This document shows, in pieces, positions 27,868 to 37,119 of a stretch of DNA of 64,000 nucleotides. Source of the stretch: Albibacillus kandeliae (lineage in GTDB: Bacteria > Pseudomonadota > Alphaproteobacteria > Rhodobacterales > Rhodobacteraceae); NCBI RefSeq assembly GCF_003116585.1, contig NZ_QEHM01000001.1, positions 372,001 to 436,000 of the forward strand, given 5' to 3'. Under the pieces are notes generated by a model. The model saw only the letters and a program-made list of their open reading frames with translations. It made no database searches and was not told where the DNA came from. A program made the position numbers and the translations under genes. Positions within the stretch are counted from its first letter, which is position 1. Each line of letters opens with the position of its first letter.

Positions 27868-28245
27868 ATGCTAAGAGCCGCACTGTCCATCCTGACCCGC
27901 TATGCGAGCATCGAAGCCGAGCTGATGCTCCGGCGGGTCATGCGCCGGGCGGTCCTTTTCGCCGTCGCCGCGATCCTCCTGCTGCTGGCGCTCGGCGCGC
28001 TCACGGCGGCGGCCATCCTCGGACTGGCCCCCGTCGTCGGCGCCTGGCAGGCCGCACTCATCGTCGGAGTCGTGCTGATCCTCCTCGCGCTGCTTGTCCT
28101 CGCGCTGACCCGCCGCCCCGGGCGCCGGGTCCGGGTCGCCCGGGCAACCGTCCCGACCGAGGCCGCTCCGGCGGCCACCTCGACGGACCAGCTGCTCAGG
28201 GCCTTCGAAATCGGCTATTCCGTGGGGCAGGGAAAAGACAAGTGA
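27868..28245 (+). CDS. YqjE / holin superfamily-like membrane protein
   Basis: 125 residues with two adjacent transmembrane helices (VLFAVAAILLLLALGALTAAAILGL and a second through AALIVGVVLILLALLVLAL), a short basic loop and a hydrophilic C-terminus ending GYSVGQGKDK. The family is often annotated as phage holin-like, but its context with a DUF883 gene indicates a YqjE-type envelope protein, not a lysis protein. It starts 4 bp after the DUF883 stop and ends 10 bp before the AI-2E family gene. Confidence 0.75.
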   Translation: MLRAALSILTRYASIEAELMLRRVMRRAVLFAVAAILLLLALGALTAAAILGLAPVVGAWQAALIVGVVLILLALLVLALTRRPGRRVRVARATVPTEAAPAATSTDQLLRAFEIGYSVGQGKDK

Positions 28246-28255
28246 GCCGCGCAAC

Positions 28256-29368
28256 GTGACGCCAGACCTCAGAGGCCCGCAACGACACTCCGTCGACCTG
28301 TTTGCCTCCTTCGGCCTGATCGCCCTCGTTCTCTACCTCACCTACCAGCTCTTCTCGCCGCTCTTCTCGGCCCTGCTCTGGGGCACGCTGCTGGCGATCA
28401 TCTGCGCGCACCCCTACGAGAGGCTGGTCTCCCGCCTCAAGGGGCGCCGCCATCTGGCGGACGTGGTCTTTGCCATCGTCCTGTTGATGGTCCTGCTGCT
28501 GCCCGCCACCTTCTTCGCCTTCGAGCTGACGCTGAACTTCCCCCGCATCAGCTCCCATCTCGAGGGTCTCGTCACCGGGGCCGTGCCAAGTCTGCCCGAG
28601 TGGATCGCACATCTTCCGGGCATCGGCGAGGCGATACGGCAGGGTTGGGCCGAGGCCTGGGCCTATATGCGCACCTCGCTGCCCCAGCTGATCGCCCATG
28701 CGGGCGGCGTTGCCACGTGGCTGCTGGCGCAGGTCGGCACCTTCGGCGCGTTTCTCTTCGAGTTCGCGCTCGGCATGGTGCTGGCGCTCTTCATGCTGCA
28801 CCACCGCTTCGTGCTGCGCAGTTACCTGCACCGCCTGCTCCAGCGGATCGGGGGCGCCTTCGCCGTCGGCCTCGTGAGTTCCGCCTTCGATACGACGCGC
28901 ACCGCCTTCACGGGGGTCATCGTCGCCTCGGTGGTCCAGACCCTGCTCGCCGGGCTCGGGCTCTACGTGGCCGGGGTGCCCGCGCTCATCCTGTTCTGCG
29001 GCTTCACCTTCCTGCTGGCGCTGGTCCAGATCGGCGCGGCGGCAGTGCTGGTAGTGGCCGAGATCATCCTGATCAGCAAGGGAAGCTATCTCGCGGGCCT
29101 CGGCCTCGCGTTCTGGTTCATCGTGGTGGTGATGTCCGCCGACAACATCATCCGGCCCTACTTCGCCAGCAAGGGCTCCGACGTGCCCGGCATCCTGTCC
29201 TTCCTCGGCTCGGTCGGCGGCTTCCTGTCGTGGGGGCTGATCGGGGTCTTTGTCGGCCCGGTGCTGACCTCGATCCTCTACCAGATGCTGCGCACCTGGA
29301 TTAACGCGGAAGAGCCGGGCGCCTCCTCGGTGTCGGACCCGCCCGCGCCGCCGGGCTACCCGCTCTGA
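28256..29368 (+). CDS. AI-2E family (DUF20/PerM-like) transporter
   Basis: 370 residues, GTG start at 28256. About eight hydrophobic segments: two near the N-terminus, one at 75-95, then a soluble linker (LEGLVTGAVPSLPEWIAHLPGIGEAI) and five more. The FVGPVLTSILYQML end and the SADNIIRPYFASKGSDVPGILSFLGSVGG block are signatures of the family. Members include TqsA and sodium/proton antiporters, so the label 'AI-2 exporter' should not be taken literally. It is the third gene of the DUF883 operon and converges on the glycosyltransferase gene 6 bp away. Confidence 0.88.
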   Translation: MTPDLRGPQRHSVDLFASFGLIALVLYLTYQLFSPLFSALLWGTLLAIICAHPYERLVSRLKGRRHLADVVFAIVLLMVLLLPATFFAFELTLNFPRISSHLEGLVTGAVPSLPEWIAHLPGIGEAIRQGWAEAWAYMRTSLPQLIAHAGGVATWLLAQVGTFGAFLFEFALGMVLALFMLHHRFVLRSYLHRLLQRIGGAFAVGLVSSAFDTTRTAFTGVIVASVVQTLLAGLGLYVAGVPALILFCGFTFLLALVQIGAAAVLVVAEIILISKGSYLAGLGLAFWFIVVVMSADNIIRPYFASKGSDVPGILSFLGSVGGFLSWGLIGVFVGPVLTSILYQMLRTWINAEEPGASSVSDPPAPPGYPL

Positions 29369-29374
29369 CCCGCC

Positions 29375-30379
29375 TCAGCGCATCCAGAACCCGTTGGCCT
29401 TGATCCGGTTCCGGATGGCCTTTTCCGTGCGGGGCAGCGCATCGCGGTCGAACAGCGCCCGGACCTTGGCGCCACGACCCTGGTAGACCATGCGCTTGAT
29501 CGGCTCGTAGCTCTTCAACACCTTCTTCAGCCGGTTCGGCGCCGTCACCTGCTCCAGCACCTCCACCACCCGGTCGTTCTCGCGCGCATAAAGCAGGGGG
29601 AAGAACCGGTAGTGACAGGCAACCTCGCCGTCGAGCGCGCTCGACAGCGGGGTCGGGCGTCCGCCCCCCAGCGCGTGGATCACCAGCGGCAACGCCACCT
29701 GGTCGAGCCAGGGGGCGAGGCTCTGACCGGTCAGTTCCACCGGCGGGTCGTCGCGGATGCTGGTCGCATAGTCGAGGAAGCGCGCGCCGAACTGCCGGGG
29801 GCAGGGGCCAAGGAACCATCCCGCGTTGAAGTAGAGGTAGCGTTCCCAGTATTCGTCCGGTTGGCTCAGGTCGAGGCTGCTGGTGAAATCCAGTCCGAAC
29901 CGATCGTAGAGCGCCTGCCAGATGCCGCCATAGCCCGGCCCGTAGAGCGTCGGCTCCGGCCATGTGCCCTCGCGCCGCATCGAGGCCGTGGGGCGCGTGA
30001 AATCGAGGGGCAGCGCGCCAAGGTCGCCGGTCACCAGCGTATCGCTGTCGAAGAAGATGAACGGCTCGCCCTCGGGCAGATGCGCCAGCGCCTCGATCTT
30101 GTTGCCCTGCGGATAGGACTGGCCAAATGCCCGGCTCTCGAAGGGCAGGACCTCGGCGCCATACTCGCCCAGCAGCTCCAGCACCGCCCCGTCCCGCAGG
30201 GTGGGGTTGTTCTCCCACAGCGGCCCGGCCTCGGGCGTGGCGACGAACAGGCGCCCGGTGAACCCCGGCGCCAAAGCGCGCAGCGAGGCGGCGAACAGCA
30301 GGCATTCGTATTGCAGACGGCCGGGTTGGCCGATGATCACGATGTTGAAGTTGCCCTGAGGCGACTGCTGCCCTGTCAT
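29375..30379 (-). CDS. GT-A-fold glycosyltransferase-like protein
   Basis: 334 residues. A Rossmann-like start (FNIVIIGQPGRLQYECLLFAAS) is followed by FVATPEAG and the metal-binding DxD-type motif FIFFDSDTLVTGDL (Asp111-Ser-Asp113). A conserved-looking RYLYFNAGWFLG block resembles the second half of GT8-like enzymes. No signal peptide or membrane anchor is visible. The C-terminal 70 residues are basic (KKVLKSYEPIKRM). The donor and acceptor are unknown, and no polysaccharide genes are adjacent. Confidence 0.65.
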   Translation of the reverse strand: MTGQQSPQGNFNIVIIGQPGRLQYECLLFAASLRALAPGFTGRLFVATPEAGPLWENNPTLRDGAVLELLGEYGAEVLPFESRAFGQSYPQGNKIEALAHLPEGEPFIFFDSDTLVTGDLGALPLDFTRPTASMRREGTWPEPTLYGPGYGGIWQALYDRFGLDFTSSLDLSQPDEYWERYLYFNAGWFLGPCPRQFGARFLDYATSIRDDPPVELTGQSLAPWLDQVALPLVIHALGGGRPTPLSSALDGEVACHYRFFPLLYARENDRVVEVLEQVTAPNRLKKVLKSYEPIKRMVYQGRGAKVRALFDRDALPRTEKAIRNRIKANGFWMR

Positions 30380-30542
30380 GCTACCCCGGTCGCAGATTCT
30401 TGCTGCGGCCCCTGCCGTTTGCGGGCAGTATAGGTGCGTTGCCGCCTTGCAAAAACCCGCAATCGCTCGGAAATTTGCGGCCGGGCCGGTTGGGTCGGGG
30501 CAGGGTCCCCGAAGGCAGGGCGCAGTCAGGAGGGGTTCAGCG

Positions 30543-31220
30543 ATGCTTCAGTTCTTTTTCACGATTCTCACGGCCGCGGCGCAGTCCGCCGGTGCATCCG
30601 GGGACGAGACCCCCTCCGCCGCCCTGACCACTCCGCCGCCCGCAATCACGACCCCCGCCACGCCGGAGCCCACCGCCCCGGCCGCCTCCGAACAGGTGGC
30701 CGCCGCCCCTGCGCCCGAACCCGAACCCGAGGCCACACCCGAACCTGCCGCCGCGCCCGAGCCCGCGCCGCAGCAACCGCCCGCCGCCGCGCCGGTCACC
30801 GGCATCATCGCGCCCGCGGCCCCGGAACTGACACCCGGCCTCGTCGCCGAACCGCAGACCGCAACCGGGCGCTTCCTGACCGCGACCGAGGTCAGGCCGA
30901 TCCTCAACGCGACCAAGCCCAACTGGATCAGCGTCCGCGCCTTCGGCGGCAAGGACCTGCTCTACGTCACCCACATCTGGTCGTGGCGCTGCGGCCTGCT
31001 GGAACTCCGGGTGGGGGTCAACGGTGCCCAGCCCGAGATCTGGCCGCTGCCCGCCTGTCACACGGACCAGCCCGCGCCCGCCGCAATCCTCGAGAGCGAC
31101 GGTCTGCCCTACCGCGAGTTCCCGCTGAAATCGGTGCAGCTGATTGAGGTCATGCTCACCTTCGACGACCTCTCGGTCTCGCGTGTGCGCTTCAATCGGG
31201 CCGGGATCGTCATTCCCTAG
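30543..31220 (+). CDS. Secreted or membrane-anchored protein with Pro/Ala/Glu-rich linker
   Basis: 225 residues from ATG 30543 (AGGAGGGG upstream). A short hydrophobic N-terminus (MLQFFFTILTAAAQSAGA) could be a signal peptide or anchor. Residues 25-105 are low-complexity Pro/Ala/Thr/Glu. The C-terminal 115 residues form a small domain: FLTATEVRPILNATKPNWISVRAF, KDLLYVTHIWSWRCGLLEL, then LPACHTDQPAPAA, with two Cys. A cell-envelope role is likely because of the linker; function unknown. Confidence 0.6.
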   Translation: MLQFFFTILTAAAQSAGASGDETPSAALTTPPPAITTPATPEPTAPAASEQVAAAPAPEPEPEATPEPAAAPEPAPQQPPAAAPVTGIIAPAAPELTPGLVAEPQTATGRFLTATEVRPILNATKPNWISVRAFGGKDLLYVTHIWSWRCGLLELRVGVNGAQPEIWPLPACHTDQPAPAAILESDGLPYREFPLKSVQLIEVMLTFDDLSVSRVRFNRAGIVIP

Positions 31221-31224
31221 GGCG

Positions 31225-31920
31225 TCAGCCCATCAGCTGCTCGCCGGCTCCAAATTCGTTCTGCTCCAGCCACAGCCGGCGCAGCGCCTCGCCCTGGCCG
31301 GTAAACCTGTCCCCAAGGACCTCGCAACACCAGATCCGGTCCACCCGGAAATGCCGGAAGGCCTGCCGCCACTCGCACCACGCGGCCAGCATCACGCAGT
31401 TCAGGTGATAGACCACGGCAACCGGGCGCACGATGCGCCGGGTCTCGACGTCGGCCTCGTCGCGATAGGTCATGTCCAGCTTGCGCTCGTCCCGTACCGC
31501 GTCCCGTAGCATCGCCATCTGCACGCAGCCCCGGTCCGGGTCGTCCTGAGGCGCGCCCCAGGGCGCGACCTGCAGCCAGTCCACCGCGCAGTGCAGCGCG
31601 TCGATCTTGCCGCAAATCCGCGACGCCGCCTGCTGCAGCGCGCTGTCCCCGGTGCGCGCCAGCAGGGCCAGCCCGACCTGCAGCGCCTGAATCTCCTCGG
31701 CGTCAAAGTTAAGCGGCGGCAGATCGTAGCCCTTGCGCATCACGTAGCCGATCCCGGCCTCGCCCTCGATCGGGGTCCGCATCCCCTGCAACGCGGCGAT
31801 ATCGCGGTAGATGGTGCGCTCCGAGACCTCCAGAACCTCCGCCAGCCGGGCGGCAGTGACGGGCCGGCCACTGGCGCGCAACAGCTGGATGATCTCGAAC
31901 AGTCGGTTGGATCGGTTCAT
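31225..31920 (-). CDS. YafY-type HTH/WYL transcriptional regulator
   Basis: 231 residues from ATG 31920 (GAGGGGT upstream on the minus strand; the frame extends further upstream without conservation). The N-terminal winged helix NRLFEIIQLLRASGRPVTAARLAEVLEVSERTIYRDI is the DeoR/HTH_11 type, and the middle region (LALLARTGDSALQQAASRICGK) leads to a WYL-like domain with VVYHLNCVMLAAWCEWRQAFRHFRVDRI. WYL regulators sense small ligands or nucleic acids. It is divergent from a 64-aa protein across a 107-bp region full of TGACA half-sites. Confidence 0.88.
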   Translation of the reverse strand: MNRSNRLFEIIQLLRASGRPVTAARLAEVLEVSERTIYRDIAALQGMRTPIEGEAGIGYVMRKGYDLPPLNFDAEEIQALQVGLALLARTGDSALQQAASRICGKIDALHCAVDWLQVAPWGAPQDDPDRGCVQMAMLRDAVRDERKLDMTYRDEADVETRRIVRPVAVVYHLNCVMLAAWCEWRQAFRHFRVDRIWCCEVLGDRFTGQGEALRRLWLEQNEFGAGEQLMG

Positions 31921-31934
31921 CGGCGTACCCCTCA

Positions 31935-31987
31935 TGCTGACACTCTGCTGACAGCATAGCGCCAGCCCCTGACAACAGGCTGTCAGG
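31935..31987. promoter_or_regulatory. TGCTGACA direct repeats and CCTGACA/TGTCAGG dyad
   Basis: TGCTGACA occurs at 31935-31942 and 31946-31953 (11-bp offset, about one helix turn), and CCTGACA-N6-TGTCAGG at 31968-31987. All lie between the divergent YafY-type regulator and the small gene and are likely binding sites of that regulator. Confidence 0.6.
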
Positions 31988-32027
31988 AGACCTGTGGTTT
32001 CTTCGGAAAGCAACAGGAAACAGGACC

Positions 32028-32222
32028 ATGAATCATTACGACTACGCCACCTTGCTCGCCTGCGGTCTCGACCGCTGGTCGCCGCCCCGGCCCGAACGTC
32101 CCCACGAACGCGAGGCGCGACTCGTTCAGGAGCGCGAAAGCGCCAGGGCCCTCCCGAAACCGGAAAAGGCGCCGCTGTGGCGACGCCTCTTCCACCCGGC
32201 GCGCATGCGCCTCAGCCAGTGA
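32028..32222 (+). CDS. Small hypothetical protein divergent from YafY-type regulator
   Basis: 64 residues, hydrophilic and basic: MNHYDYATLLACGLDRWSPP, then a Glu/Arg-rich helix (HEREARLVQERESARAL) and PLWRRLFHPARM. No signal peptide. The ATG has CAGGA upstream and the gene begins just after the regulator's operator region, so it is probably the regulated target. No family recognised. Confidence 0.55.
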   Translation: MNHYDYATLLACGLDRWSPPRPERPHEREARLVQERESARALPKPEKAPLWRRLFHPARMRLSQ

Positions 32223-32230
32223 CAACGGAC

Positions 32231-32250
32231 CCGGCCCGCAAGGGCCGGGC
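32231..32250. terminator. GC hairpin between the small gene and the ligase gene
   Basis: CCCGGCCC (32231-32238) pairs with GGGCCGGG (32243-32250) over GCAA, a stable tetraloop. It lies between convergent gene ends but has no T-tract. Confidence 0.5.
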
Positions 32251-32258
32251 ACGCCCGG

Positions 32259-33887
32259 TCAATGCTTCAGCCGGAACCGCTGGACCTTGCCGCTCTCGGT
32301 CTTCGGCAGCGCGTCGATGAACTTGACCGAGCGCGGGTACTTGTAGGGCGCGACCGAGTTCTTCACGTGGGTCTGCAGGTCCTTGATCAACTCATCCGAC
32401 GGGGTGAACCCCTCGGCCAGCACCACATGCGCCTCGACGATATGGCCCCGGTCCTCGTCCGGCACCCCGATCACCCCGCACTCCAGCACCGCCGCATGCG
32501 ACAGCAGCGCCGCCTCGACCTCCGGCCCGGCGATGTTGTAGCCCGACGAGATGATCATGTCGTCCGAGCGGGCGGCGAAATGGAAGAACCCGTCCTCGTC
32601 CTGCACGAAGGTATCGCCGGGCAGGTTCCAGCCGTCCTTCACATAGTTCTTTTGCCGCTCGTCGGCGAGGTAACGGCAGCCCACCGGGCCGCGCACGGCA
32701 AGGTGCCCCGGCGTGCCGCGCGGCACCTCGTTCATGTCGTCGTCCACCACCTTGGCGACATAGCCCGACAGCGGGCGCCCGGTGGTCGCCGACCGAGCCT
32801 CGCCAAAGCGGTTCGAGATGTAGATGTGCAGCATCTCGGTCCCGCCGATCCCGTCGAGGATCGGCTTGCCGGTCTTCTTCACCCATTCGTCGAACACCGG
32901 GGCGGGCAGGGTCTCGCCCGCCGAGACGGCGCAGCGCAAAGACGAGAGGTCGGCACCTTCGTCCATCGCGCGCAGCATGGCGCGATAGGCGGTCGGCGCG
33001 GTGAAGCAGATGGTCGCCTTGTACTTCTGGATGATCTCGATGAGGTTCGGCGGCGAGGCGTTCTCCAGCAGCACGGCGGCCGCGCCAAAGCGCAGCGGAA
33101 AGATCGCCAGCCCGCCGAGTCCGAAGGTGAAGGCCAGCGGCGGCGAGCCGACGAAGACATCCTCGGGCTGCACGTCCAGCACTTCCTTGGCATAGGCATC
33201 CGCGATGATCAGCAGGTCGCGGTGGAAATGCATCGTCGCCTTGGGCACGCCGGTCGAGCCCGAGGTGAAGCCCAGCAGCGCCACGTCGTCGCGCCCGGTC
33301 TTTACCGCCTCGAACTTCACCGACTTGCTCAGAGCCGCCCGGTCCAGTTCGGCGTCGTGGTTGGCCGAACCATCAAAGCCGATCACCTTCTGCAGGAACT
33401 CGGACTTGTTGGCGCAGGCCATCATCTCGTCCATCATCCGGGTATCGCAGAGGGCGAACTGGATCTCGGCCTTGTCGACGGTCTGGGTCAGTTCCTTCTC
33501 GCGCAGCAGCGGCATGGTGTTCACCACCACCGCGCCAACCTTGGTCGCCGCCAGCCAGCAGGCCACCTTGGCCGGGTTGTTGGCCGAGCGGATCAGGATC
33601 CGGTTGCCCGGTTTCACCCCGAAGTCCTCGACCAGCGCATGGGCGATCCGGTTGGTCCAGTCCGCCAGTTCCTTGTAGGTCCGCTGGCGGCCATTGCCGA
33701 CCAGCGCCACGTTGTCGCCAAAACCCTTCTCGACCATGCGGTCGGTCAGTTCGACCCCGGCGTTCAGGTACTCGGGATACTGGAAGTCATCGAGGAGATA
33801 GACCGGCTGGTCCTCGGGCGAGGGCAGGTTGTCCCGCGCGAAGGTGTCGGTATGGGCGCTTGGCCCGAGTGCGTGAGCCGGTGACAT
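32259..33887 (-). CDS. abmG: 2-aminobenzoate-CoA ligase (AMP-forming)
   Basis: 542 residues. AMP-binding signature LLGFTSGSTGVPKATMHFH, GGTEMLHIYISN, the hinge region SDDMIISSGYNIAGPEVE and the catalytic lysine in LPKTESGKVQRF. It belongs to the benzoate/2-aminobenzoate-CoA ligase branch. It is the last gene of a minus-strand operon with a fused 2-aminobenzoyl-CoA monooxygenase/reductase, so its likely substrate is anthranilate. It would make the CoA thioester in the cytoplasm. The 5-bp gap to the acyl-CoA dehydrogenase gene shows co-transcription. The symbol follows the Azoarcus evansii abm genes, by context. Confidence 0.85.
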   Translation of the reverse strand: MSPAHALGPSAHTDTFARDNLPSPEDQPVYLLDDFQYPEYLNAGVELTDRMVEKGFGDNVALVGNGRQRTYKELADWTNRIAHALVEDFGVKPGNRILIRSANNPAKVACWLAATKVGAVVVNTMPLLREKELTQTVDKAEIQFALCDTRMMDEMMACANKSEFLQKVIGFDGSANHDAELDRAALSKSVKFEAVKTGRDDVALLGFTSGSTGVPKATMHFHRDLLIIADAYAKEVLDVQPEDVFVGSPPLAFTFGLGGLAIFPLRFGAAAVLLENASPPNLIEIIQKYKATICFTAPTAYRAMLRAMDEGADLSSLRCAVSAGETLPAPVFDEWVKKTGKPILDGIGGTEMLHIYISNRFGEARSATTGRPLSGYVAKVVDDDMNEVPRGTPGHLAVRGPVGCRYLADERQKNYVKDGWNLPGDTFVQDEDGFFHFAARSDDMIISSGYNIAGPEVEAALLSHAAVLECGVIGVPDEDRGHIVEAHVVLAEGFTPSDELIKDLQTHVKNSVAPYKYPRSVKFIDALPKTESGKVQRFRLKH

Positions 33888-33892
33888 GGGAA

Positions 33893-35023
33893 TTAACCTC
33901 CTGTTGATTGGCGAGCGATCACCACTTTCTGGACGTCCGAGGCCCCCTCGTAGATCCGCAGCGCGCGGATCTCGCGATAGAGGCTCTCGACGATATGCCC
34001 CTTCCGGACGCCGTCCCCGCCATGCAGCTGGACGGCGGCGTCGATGACCGTCTGCGCGGTCTCGGTGGCATGTAGCTTGGCCATTGCGGCCTCGCGCGTG
34101 ACACGGGGCGCGCCCATGTCCTTGGTCCAGGCCGCGCGATAGATCAGCAGCGCCGAGGCATCGACCCCCAGCGCCATGTCCGCGATATGGCCCTGCACCA
34201 TCTGCAAGTCGAACAGGGGGGCGCCGAACAGCTCCCGCTCCTGCACCCGTTTCAGGCTCTCGTCCATCGCGCGACGGGCAAAGCCGAGCGCGGCGGCGCC
34301 CACGGTCGAGCGGAAGACGTCCAGCACCGACATGGCGATGCGAAAGCCCTTGCCGGCCTCGCCGATCAGGGCGGAGGCGGGCAGGCGCATGTCAGTGAAC
34401 TTCAGCCGTGCCAGCGGATGCGGCGCGATCACGTCGATGCGCTCGGCGATCTCGAGGCCCGGCGTGTCGGCCGGGACGAGGAAGGCCGAGATGCCCTTGG
34501 CCCCCGGCGCCTCGCCGGTGCGGGCGAAGAGCACGTAGACATCGGCGATGCCGCCGTTCGAAATCCAGGTCTTCTCGCCGTTGACGACGAACTCATCGCC
34601 CTCGCGCACCGCGGTTGTGGTCATGTTCGCCACATCCGAGCCGCTGGCCGGTTCACTCAGCGCAAAGGCCGAGAGCGCTTCGCCCGCGCGGGTCTTCTTC
34701 AGCCATTCCCGCTGCTCGTCGCTGCCGAAGAGCGAGACCGAGCCCATGCCCAGACCCTGCATGGCAAAGGCGAAATCGGCCAGCCCGTCATGGCGCGCCA
34801 GCGTCTCCCGGATCAGGCAGAGCGAGCGGACGTCGATGTCCTCGCCGCCCGAGAACTGCAGGAATCCGGCCGCGCCGAGGTCGCGCACCAGCGCCTTGCA
34901 GGCCCCGTCTACGTCGGAATGATCCACCGGCAGGTTGGCCGCGCACCACTCCTCCAGCGCCGCCGCCAGCTCGCGGTGACGCTCTTCGAAAAACGGCCAG
35001 TCCAGGAATGTCCGGTCAGGCAT
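33893..35023 (-). CDS. Acyl-CoA dehydrogenase of the 2-aminobenzoyl-CoA pathway
   Basis: 376 residues. ACAD motifs: [17 protein letters not shown] (flavin), [54 protein letters not shown] at the C-terminus. The N-terminal 30 residues ([21 protein letters not shown]) differ from the valine enzyme at 15128-16270. In this operon it probably oxidises the alicyclic CoA intermediate made after dearomatisation. The substrate is inferred from neighbours only. A 91-bp gap separates it from the hydratase gene. Confidence 0.85.
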   Translation of the reverse strand: MPDRTFLDWPFFEERHRELAAALEEWCAANLPVDHSDVDGACKALVRDLGAAGFLQFSGGEDIDVRSLCLIRETLARHDGLADFAFAMQGLGMGSVSLFGSDEQREWLKKTRAGEALSAFALSEPASGSDVANMTTTAVREGDEFVVNGEKTWISNGGIADVYVLFARTGEAPGAKGISAFLVPADTPGLEIAERIDVIAPHPLARLKFTDMRLPASALIGEAGKGFRIAMSVLDVFRSTVGAAALGFARRAMDESLKRVQERELFGAPLFDLQMVQGHIADMALGVDASALLIYRAAWTKDMGAPRVTREAAMAKLHATETAQTVIDAAVQLHGGDGVRKGHIVESLYREIRALRIYEGASDVQKVVIARQSTGG

Positions 35024-35114
35024 GGTGATGACCTCCCATCATCTTCTCTTTTCAAATACTCAAATCCGGCGCTCGCCACGCAGAGATGCGTTAATCGGGG
35101 GCGCCGGGAAAGGG

Positions 35115-35927
35115 TCAGTCCCCTTCGAACACCGGCTTTTCCTTGGCCACGAAGGCACGGTAGGCGCGTTCGAAGTCCTTGCCCTGCATGCAGATCGCCT
35201 GTGCCTGCGCCTCGGCCTCGATGGCCTGGTCCAGGCTCAGGTTCCATTCCTGGTTCAGCTGGGTCTTGGTCATCGAGTTGGCGAATGTCGGCCCGGCCAC
35301 GATGCGCTCGGCCATCTTGCGGGCCGCCGCTTCAAGCTCGTCCGCCGCGTGCAGCGCGTTCCAGTAGCCCCAGGCGAGGCCCTCTTCGGCACCCATGGCG
35401 CGCCCGGTGTAGAGCAGCTCGGCCGCGCGGCCCTGGCCGATGATGCGGGGCAGCATGGCACAGGCGCCCATATCGCAACCGGCAAGGCCGACGCGGTTGA
35501 ACAGAAAGGCGCATTTCGCCTCCGGCGTCGCCAGCCGCAGGTCCGATGCCATGGTGATGATCGCACCCGCACCGGCGGCGATGCCGTCCACAGCCGAGAT
35601 GATCGGCTTGCCGCAGTGGATCATCGCCTTGACCAGATCGCCGGTCATGCGGGTGAACTTCAGCAGGTCCTTCATGTCCATGCCGACCAGCGGGCCGATG
35701 ATGTCATGCACGTCGCCGCCCGAACTGAAGTTGCCGCCGTTCGGGGCGATCACGACAGCGTGGATATCGTCGGCATAGACCAGCGCGCGGAAGGTGTCGC
35801 GCAGCTCGGCGTAGCTGTCGAAGGTCAGCGGGTTCTTGCGCTCGGGGCGGTTCAGGCGGATCGTGGCGATGCCGTCGGCGGCCTCCCACAGAAAATGCGT
35901 GGCCTTGTAGCCGGACATGTCGGTCAT
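35115..35927 (-). CDS. Enoyl-CoA hydratase/isomerase family protein of the abm operon
   Basis: 270 residues, normal crotonase size. The oxyanion-hole segments are [12 protein letters not shown] and [22 protein letters not shown]; the first active-site Glu position in [13 protein letters not shown] is Asp/Met-type rather than the canonical Glu. That substitution suggests a ring-hydrolase or isomerase variant rather than a plain hydratase. Its ATG overlaps the MarR stop codon by 4 nt (ATGA), so translation is coupled. It probably acts on the non-aromatic intermediate before beta-oxidation. Confidence 0.85.
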   Translation of the reverse strand: MTDMSGYKATHFLWEAADGIATIRLNRPERKNPLTFDSYAELRDTFRALVYADDIHAVVIAPNGGNFSSGGDVHDIIGPLVGMDMKDLLKFTRMTGDLVKAMIHCGKPIISAVDGIAAGAGAIITMASDLRLATPEAKCAFLFNRVGLAGCDMGACAMLPRIIGQGRAAELLYTGRAMGAEEGLAWGYWNALHAADELEAAARKMAERIVAGPTFANSMTKTQLNQEWNLSLDQAIEAEAQAQAICMQGKDFERAYRAFVAKEKPVFEGD

Positions 35928-36373
35928 TCGTGGTGATCTCCCAGTCGGTCGAGTAGTTTGATCAGGGTGTCGAGCTCGGCCGCGGTGAAATCCGACAGCT
36001 TCTCGTCCACCCAGGTTTCATGCGCGGCGGCCATCTCGGCAAAGCGCTGGATGCCCTCGGGCGTCAGGCGCACCAGCATGGCCCGCCGGTCGCCGTCGAC
36101 CACGGCCCGCTCCACCAGTCCCTCGCCCGCAAGGCGCTCGACGATGCCGGTGACATTGCCGTTCGAGACCTTGAGCTTGGCCGAAAGGTCGCTCATCCGC
36201 AGCCCGTCGCGGTAGCGGTCGAGGGCGGACATCACGTCGAACCGGGGCAGGGTGCTGTCGTGCTCGGCCCGCAGCTTCTCGCGCAGGTAGCCCTCCACCT
36301 CGCGCTGAGCGCTCAGCATGCGCAGCCAGAGCCGCAGCCGCTGCTTCGATAACTGGCGGTTGGCGGCGTTCAT
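35924..36373 (-). CDS. MarR family regulator encoded inside the abm operon
   Basis: 149 residues from ATG 36373, which overlaps the stop of the upstream SDR gene (ATGA). The winged helix region is [71 protein letters not shown], a clear MarR core. Such regulators are usually repressors released by the CoA thioester of the aromatic substrate. Lying mid-operon it would autoregulate with the catabolic genes. A candidate operator is at 39451-39488 ahead of the first gene. Confidence 0.9.
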   Translation of the reverse strand: MNAANRQLSKQRLRLWLRMLSAQREVEGYLREKLRAEHDSTLPRFDVMSALDRYRDGLRMSDLSAKLKVSNGNVTGIVERLAGEGLVERAVVDGDRRAMLVRLTPEGIQRFAEMAAAHETWVDEKLSDFTAAELDTLIKLLDRLGDHHE

Positions 36374-37119
36374 GTCTCTCCTCCCGAAATCGAAATGGCC
36401 TGTCCGGTGATGCCCTCCGAGCCGGGACCGCACAGCCACAGCGCGGCGGCGGTCACCTCGGCAGGCTGAATGAGGCGCTGCTGCGGGTTGGTGCGCTCAA
36501 GGCTCTTCCTCGCATCCGCGGCGCTCATGCCGGTCTTGTCCATGATATTCGCGATGCTGCGCTCGGTCATCTCGGTATCGAGAAAGCCGGGGCACAGCGC
36601 GTTCACCGTCACCGGGCCGCGCGCGGTTTCCAGCGCCAGCGACCGGACCATGCCGATCACGCCGTGCTTCGCCGCCGCGTAGGGGGCCACATAGGAATAG
36701 CCCTTCAGACCGGCGGTCGAAGCAACGGCGATCAGCCGGCCCCACCTGTCCTTGCCCAGCCGCTGAATGGCGGCCCGGAAGGTCAGGAAGGTGCCGGTCA
36801 GGTTGACATCGATCATCGCCTGCCAGTCCTCCAGCCGGGTGCGGGCGAAGGGCGCGCTGGACGACGCGCCGGCATTGGCGATGACGATGTCCGGGGTGCC
36901 GATGAAATCGAACATGGCCTCGACAGAGGTCTCGTCGGTCACATCGGCCTCGACGCCGTGAATTCCTTCGTGAGTGGCAGCAACAGCGTCGAGAGTCTTC
37001 GAGGTGCGTCCGGCAATCCAGACGGTCGCACCTTCCTTGGCGAAATGGCGGGCCATGTCGGCACCGAGCCCGGTGCCGCCGCCGGTGATCAGGACGGTCT
37101 TGTCGGCGACCGCCGTCAT
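36370..37119 (-). CDS. SDR family oxidoreductase of the abm operon
   Basis: 249 residues from ATG 37119; the longer frame to 37197 overlaps the upstream gene. NAD(P) motif [15 protein letters not shown] motif (IVIANAG), catalytic Ser in VASTAG and YAAAK active site ([12 protein letters not shown]). The end is [22 protein letters not shown]. It most likely oxidises or reduces a hydroxy/keto ring intermediate (3-hydroxyacyl-CoA type). Start and stop codons overlap both neighbours by 4 nt, giving three consecutive ATGA junctions. Confidence 0.88.
   Translation of the reverse strand: MTAVADKTVLITGGGTGLGADMARHFAKEGATVWIAGRTSKTLDAVAATHEGIHGVEADVTDETSVEAMFDFIGTPDIVIANAGASSSAPFARTRLEDWQAMIDVNLTGTFLTFRAAIQRLGKDRWGRLIAVASTAGLKGYSYVAPYAAAKHGVIGMVRSLALETARGPVTVNALCPGFLDTEMTERSIANIMDKTGMSAADARKSLERTNPQQRLIQPAEVTAAALWLCGPGSEGITGQAISISGGET

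Noticed and set aside
27868-28245. Phage holin and hence prophage remnant
   Set aside because: Context is the DUF883-YqjE-type pair with an AI-2E family gene, and no phage structural, lysis or integrase gene is present.
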